Part shown: positions 26,716-38,700 of the stretch, piece after piece
Numbering within the stretch: the stretch's first letter is position 1
Layout: every line of letters starts with the position of its first letter
Assembly: GCA_947561715.1 (NCBI GenBank)
Contig: OX387205.1
Location: 11,909,001 to 11,973,000, forward strand
Direction of reading: 5' to 3'
DNA length: 64,000 bases
Origin: Ascidia mentula
Lineage: Eukaryota > Chordata > Ascidiacea > Phlebobranchia > Ascidiidae
Made by a program: the position numbers and the translations under genes
The notes under the pieces: model-generated
Told to the model about the DNA's origin: nothing
Seen by the model: only the letters and a program-made list of their open reading frames with translations
The model's database searches: none

Positions 26716-27049
26716 CTGCAACGAAACAAAAACATTTTTTGTTATGAAAGAGCACAACCTCGGCCATGATTCGATAACATGCAAATCTCAGAAATTTCTC
26801 TGCGACATTTCTAGCATTTCCTATAACACCAAAAATCACAAAAAATGGTGGATTTGCTCAATGCATATTGTACGGTTTAACCGCTTAAAGTTAAAAAAAC
26901 ATTTTTACTGGAAGCTATTTGCAATTGGTAAGTTTTGCTTGTTTTTCCATTGATAAAACTAACTCAACATATACTTGTTGTCAGGTTAATTGCAGACATA
27001 ATTCTTTTATCTTCACAACACACAATAAACTAGGAATTGAACAAAGTTT

Positions 27050-30000
27050 TTACTTAGAACCGTTGATCGTTTCTTCAATCCAGCTCTGCATCTGCGCAAC
27101 ATCTGCGTAGTAGCCAGGATACACAAAGCCATCTGTTTCATCCCTAAGAGCACATTCAATTCCAAAACTGACAATCCCCATTTGTGTCCAATAACTTTCG
27201 CCAGTTTGGGAATCCAAGCGCTGTTACAAGATTTTAAACAAATAAACAAACATTTGTATTTAAACTTCATACGTATACCAAAGAGTTCCATTAGGCATTT
27301 CAAGAAACTTTATAAAATAAAGCATTACTTGGTTTATGAGCGGCCCACCACTGTCTCCAGTACACGCGTCAGACAGAGTTCTTGCAGTTGTTGGAGATCT
27401 GGCACAAATCATGCGGTTCGTGTAACTCAAAGCCTGTCTTGTTGTTCGCGTGTGACGTTGGATTCCTTGACGACACCTGATCAAAACAGCAATAAAAAGT
27501 ATCGTCTTTGTCTTGATTGATGAAGTTATTTTTAACCACAATAATACTTTAGACGAACAAATCGTTACCAAACTCTTGGAAAAAGGCCATAAATGTAAAA
27601 ATGGAATATTTTCATACATATTGTCTGTTATTATAGGACACAAACATATTTAGCTTTTTTGTATAAAGTGACGAGTGGTATTTACACTGCATCTGGTTGT
27701 AGTTCTTGCGTGGTTTGCTGCAGAATGTTTGGTATGGTTTGACTTTGATAATTAGTGTGTCCAAATCCAGTTACTACGACTGTTGTTCTGTTTTCTCTTT
27801 CACCTGTAAAGTGCAACCCGTTATTACGTGAAAGACATTCTAAATTTAAAAAATGGTAAATGTTAAAAAAGCTGAGTTAAAAAAGGGGAAAGCGCGGTTA
27901 GAATTTAACATATTTTACGACAGGCAGCTGAAGAAAATTGTTGGACATACTTAGTCCGTTACTGTGTATGATGGTTCTGTTTGAAAGATTACTCCAAGGA
28001 AGACACACGGGACGAATGTACGGAGATAAGGGGATTGTTCCATTGAATTTCGGCCTTTCTTTTGTGGCGAACCAATCCGATTCATTACGTAAAAAACGAA
28101 GCGAGACTCCGATTCTAATCTAAAAACGGAGGTCCGTTTGGATAATCCTGTACGTTTCATAAGAAAAGTACCTTTGGTATACTTCATGTAGAGAATGCCA
28201 AAAGCTGTAGGAGATACGTTTACGCGCATCTTATTTCTCTTTAATCTCAAATCAAAACATTAAATGGGTCAGGTGAATCGTATAATAACCAAATATTTTA
28301 CTGTACACATTGGTTTACGTCACGCACGAAATTTTTCCAACTTTAAAGACGATAATAGTGCCTAGAACGTACCCTTCATTGTACTGACATAATGTTTGTC
28401 ACGGAAAGCAAGAACACAATATTTACAGGATAAGTTTACATCCAATAAACTTTTTTCATAAAGTATGATCAAAGTAAACGTACAAACCCGTTTTAATAAA
28501 CTCACCAAAGCAATATCGTAATCATAATTGATTCTCAGCCACCCACGAATCGGTCGATCAAATCTTGGATGAAGATATATTTTCCTTGGTGTAAACAGTT
28601 CAACTGCAGAGTCCAAATTTTCTATCGAACTGGGGCGTTCGTAAACACCTGTCAATAATTATCGGTTTAACATCAAAGTTATGTAACGATGTAGGACCTA
28701 TCAGAGGAATGCCCCCACAGCACGTGTCACTGGCATGTTTTTTTTTATATTAAGGTCACAATTCTCTTGAACAAACATAATTAAACTAAATAAGTAGAAG
28801 ATCTTTAAATGCACAACTGTATTTGTAAAGACGAATTATTTTCAAAGACTGCAGAGGCACACTGGCCTCTCACTTGGTACAAGATGTACCGAAAACTATT
28901 GCATAGTTCATCCTATAACAGTAAAAAGACAACGAGATAACCAAATTGCACAGCGCTCGTCAACACCATGCGCTGTGCAATTTAATATCTTGTGATGGCG
29001 GATGTAATAAACGTCAATGGCGAAATATCGGCGAAGTTGGCGGCACACAACGTTCAGCAAGGAGCAACGCAATTCTCGCAGTGCACCAATCGGAGGTTTC
29101 CTGTTGGTGGATATTGCTCACGGCGTTGTTATAAGCTGACTCCCGACACTTGGAGAATATGTTGTTGCAAAATAAAAAGAAATCTCAAACGAAATCTGAG
29201 GATTTAATTTAAATCACCTGGCGGTCTTTTTGAAAAATAAAAGTTGCATCAACATGATTTATTGCATGCTTTTGGATGCACATTGACGACCACAATTAAA
29301 ACTGTTCCCAAAGAAAGTTGAATAAACGTTATTTATTCTTACTTAGCTGAATAAAAGTACGGTGTTAACTAACCTACGGCGAGAACCAAATCTTCGATAT
29401 GTTCGATGTCTTCATATTTGTCAAACACGTGAGCTGCTGTGAGAATCCACTGCTGGTTAATAAGCGATCCGCCACCCATTATACTGCGATCATCGAACAA
29501 CTACAAATACAAAAATCAAATCTAGGTAATATATTGTTGATAATAAATTTCAGTTGTCTTTTGTATAGTTGTCTTTCACGCAATGTGCTTAATAAGCAGT
29601 AACTGTTTCCGGAGATAAAGTTCGAGACATTTCATGTAGCACAATGACAAAGAACTGAAAAGTAACTTACTTGTGTGGAAAGGTTTGTCATGATGAGCAC
29701 CTGCCATGGCCAAGTGTGTTGTTTTACCGATATTCCTCCGACTACTCGCCCGAAACCGCGCTCATGTACGATTGTGTTGATAACATTTGATTGGCCACAA
29801 ATCTTTAGATCTGTTAGAATTACGTTTAATAAGGAAAACAACACTAAAGTTATTAAAAAACAATGGAAACATGTTATGTTTGCTTTATTCAAAATTACTA
29901 CCGTATAACTTTTACGTTCGAATCCTTTTGCCAAACCATCCACATTTAGGTTAAAATTGATTTTGTTGTCACGTTACCTGTACAATTTACATCAGCTCGT

Positions 30001-31606
30001 GTCCATTGTTTTCTTGAATTGCAGAAAACCTGGGGACCAATAGGTGTCATTCCCGGAGGGCACGCATATTCAACGAAGTCACCGTGTCTAAAGTTTGAAT
30101 TCACTTGAACCAAACCACGGTCAACGAAACGCACCACACTGTAACCCACACTGCCTCTAGCCGGTGGTGGCGAATTCCCACAGATGGCCACTTAACAATA
30201 ATTAACAAATGACATTACTTGAACAGAAACTATCAAAATTGACTTTTAATTTGATATTTCCATCGGGGCGTTATTAAAATGTTGGTTGGTGTAATGGTTC
30301 TCAGCGCCTTTTTATAAACTTTTTCTCTCTAGATAAACATTCGTCATTCTCACTTGGATTAAAGCAGGACATCCCACAGTGACCGTCACAAGCACATCGT
30401 TTCCTTCCTTTACACTCCCTGTTATGCACACAAGCTTTTCGGCATGGATAACCCGCCAAACTCTCGTTTCTTCCTGGACATGGACCTATAACATATTTTT
30501 CCTATAGTTGCGCTAGATGACATAAACACTTCACGCACTCCACTTTTGTTCATTACAGGGGCGTATGTCCAGGATGATCACATCAAATAAAACTTTGGGG
30601 CAATGTGCTTGACATTACCTATAATTCTGGCCTAAAACATAATTGTATTCCAGAAAAAAAACAATGATTTTCTTTGGGTGTAAAATATTCTTTGCATGCG
30701 AGACATTGACTTTATGATAACTTAATTAGACTTTCGAAACAAAGTGTAACACACAGCACCAGCCCAAAAACGCCCCCAGCTGTTGTATTGGAATTTTCAG
30801 CAATATGCTGGTAATTTTCCACAAACTTGAAGAGCATAAACTTATTTTCCGAAATGAAAAACTTAACTTAATAATTTACTTTGATATGAGTTATTTATCT
30901 TCAAAAGTAAACTTTATACCGCATCTGGCAAAGACATATGATTCATCCTCGTTGTTGCTGCAATCTCCAACGCCATCACACACTTTGTCGACGCTTAAAC
31001 AAAGATCACTGTTTGGACATCGAAACTTGTTGTTAGAACACGGCCCTGTTGCGCTGCTACCTGCTGACAATAGGGATATTGAAAATTTTTATTATTCCCT
31101 GTCTTCAATTTGCCAAGTGGTCAGCGTAACATTAAAGTAATATGATAAGCATGTGGAGCCAATAATATGAATTTGTGTACACCAGCTGCACTGATGAGAC
31201 CTTTTAGGTCGAAACAGTGGCCATCTGTCTGCAGCTTATACACAAATTAAAGTAATAATTTAGTATCGCTGCACTCGGTTTCAATGAATAGTTCATTGCT
31301 TGTACTTGTGTGATAAAAGAAACAAAATTATTTCCCCCAAACCTCTACTTGATCCAAGTACAGGCTCTTATGGCATAAAGCACTTTAGGTTGTGTAGCCA
31401 GTTTTTGTTGAAATCACTTAATGTTCAAGGAGATAAACTAAACCAATATCCGTCTTCACTTCAAACTTAAACATCTTGCTATCGTCGCGAAAATTCAGGC
31501 TATAATCAATTCGTGTAAACGGAAAATCAAAAGTTGGTTTATCTGTGGTTTACTTACGGCTGAAAAGTGACTTTAACAGCAAGACAACCCATATCCAAGT
31601 CTTCAT
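27050..31606 (-). CDS. Gene B2: LDLa-WAP-CCP-trypsin serine protease
   Basis: Same 11-exon plan as B1, summing to 1554 nt: 31558-31606 (signal peptide), 30920-31063 (LDLa), 30354-30485 (WAP-like), 29978-30190 (CCP), 29671-29810 (activation site R|VVGG), 29374-29500 (LTAAHV), 28506-28648 (DYDIAL), 27951-28119, 27686-27803, 27329-27476 (GDSGGP), 27050-27220 (ends NGSK stop). Triad and specificity residues are intact and the histidine-loop Cys are absent as in B1. Intron 1 has gained the ribozyme-bearing insertion at 31143-31245. The donor after 27686-27803 is GTAAAT rather than GTAAGT. A predicted secreted trypsin-like zymogen; natural substrate unknown. Confidence 0.92.
31143..31245 (+). mobile_element. 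Ribozyme-bearing short retroelement insertion in B2 intron 1
   Basis: A 103-bp insertion absent from B1 and B3, flanked by the 12-bp direct repeat ATTAAAGTAATA (31131-31142 and 31246-31257). Units 1 and 3 have this sequence once. It shares GTGGAGCCAATAAT and the hammerhead with the intergenic copies but lacks about 30 bp between them. The ends AATTTGTGTA and TATACACAAATT can pair. Target duplication and size fit a non-autonomous element moved through RNA; that mechanism is inferred. Confidence 0.75.
31184..31236 (+). ncRNA. Hammerhead ribozyme (type I layout), complete core
   Basis: Stem I AGCTGCA (31184-31190) pairs with TGCAGCT (31230-31236). Core CTGATGA is at 31191-31197. Stem II GACCT/AGGTC closes a TTT loop (31198-31210) with the preferred G-C pair next to the core. 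GAAA is at 31211-31214. Stem III ACAG (31214-31217) pairs with CTGT (31225-31228) around loop TGGCCAT. The cleavage base is C at 31229, giving a GUC site, predicted cut after 31229. It lies antisense to B2. Self-cleavage is predicted, not shown. Confidence 0.85.
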
Positions 31607-32169
31607 CCTGAGGAATTAAACTCAAGAGACCGCAGAATGTCAGTATTTTGTTGGGAATGAACAATTCTTTTTTTGCTTATCTGTTTCCCTGCTTCCCATA
31701 ACAATATGTTAATCATACACAAATAAATCACTAAGCCTACTGATTTTGATTCTAGTTATGCCTCAACATATCTTACAGAGCTAGGCTACTATTGGCGAAA
31801 CTTGAGGAGCGGAATTTGTATTTATGTCTGTTGCTGTGCCATATTGCTGAAGAACGCCAAGCATGATTCGGGAAGTAATCGACGATACTTGTAGTTAACA
31901 TTGTCGCAAGGCATACCGCATAACACTGGTTCTGGTTGTTTTTTTGAAGCGATTCCTGCACGTGGCTGTTTAGGAAGGGAAATTTCCAAATTACTTTTGT
32001 CTTCGATTTGTGTTGTTAAGCATACCTGTCAAATACGTTTATAAAGCTCCACATTCAGCTGTAGAAGAAACGTAAGAAATATAATTCATTAATCATATGA
32101 TCATATGCAAAGTGGAGCCAATAATGTGAATTGGCCGTTTGGTCAGCAAAGTCGTCTGATAATCACACC

Positions 32170-32224
32170 AGCTGCACTGATGAAACCTCATAGGTCGAAA
32201 CACAGTGGCCATTTGTACGCAGCT
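32170..32224 (+). ncRNA. Hammerhead ribozyme-like sequence, intergenic unit 2
   Basis: CTGATGA at 32177-32183 and GAAA are present, with A at the cleavage position before CGCAGCT. Two extra bases (CA) enter stem III, stem I has an A-C mismatch at its inner end, and stem II has an A-C mismatch beside the core. Activity is doubtful. Confidence 0.55.
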
Positions 32225-33403
32225 CACACAATATGTCATTAAGTTTGTTCAAAACCAAACTTTAACGATCTTTGATTAGCATTTAAAAAAAAATCCAATA
32301 TTCCGATCAGCCACATAAAGTATTACAAGCTGCAAGAATACGAGCTTTCATGCCAATTGGAATTTTCACATTTTCATGTTTGCGGCACATAAACTTGTGC
32401 GTGAAAAAAAAAGCAGTGCAAAATTATTAGTCAGATGCAACCTTTTTCCACCAGTAGAGGGCAGGCAATAGTTACAGACAATGGTTCAATTATGGAGCTT
32501 CCACTGTGAATGCTTTCTTGGTAATGTATTTTATTGTCGCTAACGTGTTGGCATAGATATCATTTTTTAAAAATAGGATCGCAGAACAAAAAGTTGAAGA
32601 AGCACCGAGCTAAATAACACATGTGTTAAAATAAGTAGAAACTGTTTGACACCGGTTGAGTGGTCGCGATGTAATTAATCTGGCGATAACTTAATATGAT
32701 CGCGGTAAGGACGTCACGAATACTCGTATTTGCCGAAGAAAACTGCACGTGTTAGGATGAAAAAAATAACACACAGAGAGCTGACAGATGAAAGACTCGC
32801 TGAGAATATTGTGATTTAAAGTTTTCAAGCAAATAGAACCAGGCTATAAAGAGCAAAACAGCGTAATGTTTCACTATGGTATCTAGACTGTTTAAAAAAC
32901 AAAAGAAAACTATTTTATTTTGAGGAGTATTCTCGACAAAGAAATTCTCTGCAGAAAGCATGTGATATTTTTAACTCCTTTATTTCATCTGATAAGAAGG
33001 TCAAGACACTGAGAGAAGTTTACTTTGATAAAGGATTGAATGTTATTCATGAATAGAACTTCGTCGTGTAACCAATTCTTTGAGCTTGAGTGAGTCCATC
33101 GCAAACGCCAACTAGCACTGGGCTGAAGCCTCGAGGAAAGCTGCCAATGGTGTGGAATAAGGCTTACGCAAAGAAATTCTGTCGAGCGCGCACTACCACT
33201 TGTTACAAACTCGGTCGATTCCATTTGGTATGCAAGGTAAATCACTCTATTTGTTAGAAAAAAAATAAGTTGCCCTTGTATTTGGGTAATGTACAAATTT
33301 GTACCGCTACATCAGTCAAACATCAAATTTCAAACTGTATCGATTGCTTAAAACAAACACAATTCCTGTCAGGAGGTTTTGCTTTAACAAACTTTCTTTC
33401 GGG

Positions 33404-35095
33404 GAAAGTCGTATAATTTGGACCCTGCGTGTAATTTGGATTTTCCCTTTTTTAATAAATATGCGCTACAATCTTTAAAAATGTTTTGTACAGCTTGAAA
33501 GAAGACTTGATAAAACGCGAAAGACGTTTAACACACTTACGTAGACAACCCGGGTGACACGAACGTGGATGTTTTGGAAAGGAAAAAGGCATGTCCCTTT
33601 TTCTCGTCACTCTCTCTCTCACGCACATTCATGCGGTGGAGTTCTTTGGCGGCAACTTGCAGGTTGTGGCGTCTGAGTTGGTGTTTTGCCATTAATGATG
33701 TTGAATTGAAAATCTAGTGTTAATGTTTACAGCTGTTTTGATATATTGCGGTTTTAAAGAATCAATGAAGTGGTTTGGAAAAGAAAATGCATTCACAAAG
33801 GTTTTAAATGGTAGTTGTAAGTGCTATTTTCTAACCTGTGTTTTAAAATCTCAGTAATTTGAGATTTATATAACAAATTCAACATTATTAATGGCAAAAC
33901 ACCAACTCAGACGCCACAACCTGCAAGTTGCCGCCAAAGAACTCCACCGCATGAATGTGCGTGAGAGAGAGAGTGACGAGAAAAAAGGACATGCCTTTTT
34001 CCTTTCCAAAACATCCACGTTCGTGTCACCCGGGTTGTCTACGTAAGTGTGTTAAACGCGAAAGACAGGCGAGTTGAAACTTCTCGCAATCTGGTAGTTA
34101 CAGATAGAAATACAAAGTACGTTAATTTTGCATTTGTTTTAGAGATTAAACTTTATTTTATAACTGTATGTTGTATATCCAAGTGGGCATGATTTTTGCG
34201 TTATATAACTGTAACTGCTTTCGGTATATAAAGCCGAATATGATATTGCTTTCCAAGAGTCAAGTAGGTGGAAAAAATGTGTAGAAAGTTGTGTAATTTG
34301 GACCTGTATGATGTGTGTAATTTGGCCCGGGGCCACAGGAACTGATATCAATTATGTATTTATTATTATCAGAACACATTTTACACATGATCTATAATAT
34401 TAGTCATATCTGAATAAAATATGTTATTGAAATATAGCTAACAATCAACTATATGTTTTTCAGCATTATTTTTAACTACCTGTTGATATAAATACTAATG
34501 AAAATTAGAAGTAAAATATCTTAAATTATTTGGGAAACTTAAAAATACAGAATAAAGAAGATAAAACTAAGGTCCAGTCATCTTGTTACAGTAAAGAAGA
34601 TGGTTAAAGTAGCTGCATTTTATTAACACAGTGCATCTTGTAGGTCAAGAATTGCAACCTCAGTTTGTATCTACTGTCTCATTTTTTGCATTTGGTATTG
34701 TAAAGTCTTTGCATTATAGTATTGTTTTTTATTCTCAAGGTTTTTTCGCTATTTTAATTATTTTTCTGTTCTTTTTTTTATTGAATAAAATAAAATATTG
34801 TGGAAATGTACAAATAATGGGGACAAAATATTTATGTAAAGTTGCCATCACTTCTTAGAAACTGTAAGTGTTACAATTTGTACACGCTGCTGTTCCAAAT
34901 TATACACTAGGCAAGTAACAATCGTTCCAAAATTTCCAAATACTAATTATTCCGCACATGAAAATAACAGGATTCTGTTTTTTTGCTTTTAAAGAGTTTA
35001 GATGATAATTTATCAAATCGTGTTAATAACTCTTTTGGTTAACATCTATATTTTTTGAGATTTAAACTTAAGTGGTCCAAATTAAACGACTTTTC
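33404..35095. repeat. AT-rich inverted-repeat element, unit 2, with nested insertion
   Basis: Same element as 11441-12600. Ends GAAAGTCGTATAATTTGGAC and GGTCCAAATTAAACGACTTT are retained. About 540 bp longer than the unit 1 copy because of the foldback element inside it. Confidence 0.4.
33526..34057. mobile_element. Mutator-like foldback MITE with 182-bp inverted repeats
   Basis: A 532-bp insertion with nearly perfect terminal inverted repeats of about 182 bp (33526-33707 and 33876-34057), starting GTTTAACACACTTACG. It is flanked by a 9-bp target duplication GCGAAAGAC (33517-33525 and 34058-34066). Units 1 and 3 have the site empty. Long inverted repeats and a 9-bp duplication are typical of Mutator-like elements. 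No transposase is encoded. The arm similarity and single-unit presence indicate a young insertion. Confidence 0.85.
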
Positions 35096-35730
35096 TATCC
35101 TCTGCTACCTAATGTTTTGACAAATTTCTCAAACCCTTGACACTTCCGGGTATTTTGATAATCGGCTTCATGGATCATATCAAGCAGTTCTGGCATGTCG
35201 AATGCCATATGTATGTATGTATGCATAGGCTATGTGTATTGCTTTGGTAGTTATAATACATTTTTTTGGGTCGGTAAATGTCCTGCTGTGTAACTGAGAA
35301 TAATTTTGTCACAATGCAAAGGGTTTTGTATGGGGTCAGTGTTAAGTTGTTTTGGACAGTTTTAGTATTGGTTTTGGTCAGGCAGTTCGTTTGAAGGTGT
35401 TGTGGAAAACCTAGAGTATCAAAATGTTGAAGGGCATTTATGTGGAAAATTGAATCACAAGAAATCCCCTGATTCGTGATTTTGTGGCAGTGTCACCACT
35501 TAACAACTGACCTGGTAAAAATTCTTTGCGAGAAGACTGCCTAAATCACTTCCTCAGGGGCATATTATGTGTCTTCTTTATTTACAATCGCTCTGAAAAA
35601 CAACATGAACTTACTAATCACATACAATTGCAGTTAATCGTTTATGCATTGTAAATGCTTGTAAAGCATAACACGGCCGTTTTTTCTTTGAAATAAAAAA
35701 AATTCGACAACTATTTTCTTTCATATTTTA

Positions 35731-38700
35731 TCACTTGGGAATGTCAGTTGAATCAACTGGTGGGGATTCTTGACACGATGTTGCATTAAGAGCTGTATCC
35801 CAAAAACCTCCCAACCTACAAATCCGGTCCGGCTTACCAACAAGAACTAGATCTTCATTGATGCACTAAATAACACCGTACAATAGTGTCAAGGAAGCAG
35901 TAAATATCTTTTTGATGTATAATATTTAAGTACAGGACATTATGTTCAGTTTTGCAGATGGTACAATCATACCTTCAGATTAATAGGCGATCCCGGGTGA
36001 AACCTCTGATTGCCTAAATCCGCTTTAGAATACTCGGAAACGCCAACATCATCAGAAAGATCTTGTGGGTGTATTTTGCATTGTATTGCTGCAACAAAAG
36101 TTATGAGAATCACTCAAAATTTGAGTGGGAAATTTGTCGTAATAAAACCCACATCTCAAGCCGTATATTAAACTGTTACTTACGTTCACATGTGGGTATC
36201 TCACGGTTCCACGCAGCTGGGTTCCCCTCGCAAACTATTTCCCCATCATAACTTGCTACATATCCTGTTTTACACTCAACAACCACCCTTGTACCAATTC
36301 TCGTACATGCATTCCCGGATCTACACACAATTTGGCGGTTTGTTGTGTTCGTCAATCGGTTGCAGTGAGCCGGACATGAGGTGGTGTTAAAAGGCAAGTC
36401 CCATATGCCACCTAGTGTGCAGATTCGGGTTGAATCGCCAGTGAGTTCTGCTTCACGGTCTTTGCACTTAAAACAACAAAAGTTGAAATTTTTAACACGT
36501 CGCTGATGAAGTGGTTCACAAATGATTCCTTGGTTTAATGTTGTTAGTGCATCAAAAGAATTTTTATTTCAATAATACACTGCGTAGCCTTTCAGCTGTT
36601 GTACTGATATGATATTAGGTAAGCGGACGCTAAAAACAACGGTCAACTTTCCACTAAAGAAGGTCAACAATTGCGTCGTTATGACATTTTTTGGTGATAA
36701 GTGCGCAACCAGGTAAAGAAAGTTAAAAACCACATTCTTAATGCCATAAAATGTTAACGTTGGTATTTATTTTGCGCTAGACCTGTCATCGGTTCGTGGG
36801 ACTCAGGTGGCTGTATTATTTTAATTGCCGTTAAAATTGCGGCTTAAAAACCTTCGTCGAAGCCAAGCCAGTCAATGGGTCGCTGTTAATTCTTGCTGAA
36901 CATATTTTTTACTGTCTCATTAATTGTCACTGTGACCAACCCACTTAGTGAGTGGGTTTACTGACATGCCCACTGGTTAGGGTTTGTATTTCAATGAGCT
37001 GACAGTGGAAAAGACCCTCCTTTAGACTTATTGTTACGCAACACACGTAAACAGGTTGCGCGCTTGTCGTCGGTAGAACGAACTAATAGTGAAGTCAAGA
37101 GACATCTGTATACAATTGGGCTTGCATAGGGCGAGAAATCTAGGTTTAAGTAAAATATAAAAATACTTTACTTGTCAACATGAAGATCAGTGCACTGTTT
37201 AACGAGAAATCACCGCCATACTTAGCGTTAAAACCAATCCTACGTGATTTAATGCAATCAACGACGATTTTCGGCTACCTGTGGCATGCCATTTTAAATA
37301 TATGAAATATCACACCAGTATGGTGGTTATGAAGAAGACCATTAATAATTTGAAGTGTTAAATTAACACCTTTAGGTGAATTTGAGCGCCGGGAGGAAAC
37401 GATTGGCCGTTTTCGGACACGTTCACACCATCTGGAAGATCATCAGGTTGAATCTTGCAAGGAATCGCTGAAATTAGATTTAAGATAGGTTGGTTTGCAA
37501 AATTGATGTATGTGAAGCTCACTAATTAAAATTCTTGTTGCCAATGATTACAAAGCATGACTTAAGTCTCACACAGAAAAAATAAAGCTAAGAATGCAAA
37601 AAAATACAATGTTTTTTTTACGCAATCCATCATTCAAGAGACACATTGGGTTGTGCAACATATTGAAATCAGCATTTCGCTCAATGAAAAAAATCGTATA
37701 TATTTTGCAAGTAGCCTATCCATATTATGCGATTTATTTCGAAAATGATCTGTTATGCGGTTTGGGATTTACCATTCCACTTGCAATTAAACAGATATAT
37801 ATGGGTAAACTGATTTATAGTCGTGTGTGGTCGATAACAGCATGACGTCACCACCCGTACGTGCCTTATTTGTGACGTCAGTCAGGGCAGCTCCATATAA
37901 CGATGGAGCAACACCAACCGCCTCATTTTAACTGATGATGGCATAAGTTCTTGCCGAAATGTTTTTCGTACGAAACACGATAAAGTTAACAATAGTATGG
38001 GCCGGTCTATTTATTCTCAGAATTATGAGAAAATCCGTAAATCTTGTTTCTAAACAGATTTGTTTCCACACTGAATTTAGTTTTTCCATTGATCAATTCG
38101 AAATATACTGAATTAGCCCTTTGTACCCTACCAAGTGAAAATAAACACGATATGTTGAGATTACGTGTGTACGTACAAAGTGAGCAATGCAGCTATTGTT
38201 TAGAGTTGGTATGTGCGTAGTCATACCAACATTATCAAGTTCTGTTACATTAAAAACCCACAAATAAATAATCTGCGTGATAAAAGCTTTAATTTCCAAG
38301 TTACCGTCACATGTCGGCAATTCCCGCCCCCATTCACCGCTGTCTAAACAGGCGGCCTTTCTCCTTCCAAGTAACTTGAAACCATCAGCACAACTAAATC
38401 GGAACAGGCGACGACTTGGATGAGAGATTCGCTCAGAACGAAGATAGGGAGATTGGATATTACAGTTGCCTGCGTTAAACACGGTTGGTCAAAACTAAAC
38501 GCAGAAGACTTCCACTTTTACCGGGAAGCTAGGTGTTTAGTTAGATCAAACACATAAACCAAATAACATAAGATCAGGTTGGTTTTTGTTTGTCCAAAAG
38601 TGCTGTGTCATGGTTTTTAAATTACATGTACGGGTCATTATTTTGTGAAAAAAAGAATTGGTTTGTTCTTAACAAGCGTTGGGAGACCATTTAGTGACAA

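Larger units (their letters stand above)
31607..35730. other. Intergenic region between B2 start and A3 stop
   Basis: No gene is supported. It holds a second ribozyme-like copy (32170-32224), the AT-rich inverted-repeat element (33404-35095) and, nested in it, a foldback transposon (33526-34057). A short TATG-type microsatellite lies near 35209-35226. Otherwise it matches the other intergenic regions. Confidence 0.7.

Noticed and set aside
37885-37985. CTGATGATGGC...GCCGAAA near 37932, also around 59272, as another hammerhead.
   Set aside because: There is an extra base between the core and stem II, no partner strand for stem I, and no acceptable cleavage base; the unit 4 copy also has CTGATAG in place of CTGATGA. 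A chance or transposon-end motif is more likely. A short hairpin GCTCCAT/ATGGAGC lies beside it.
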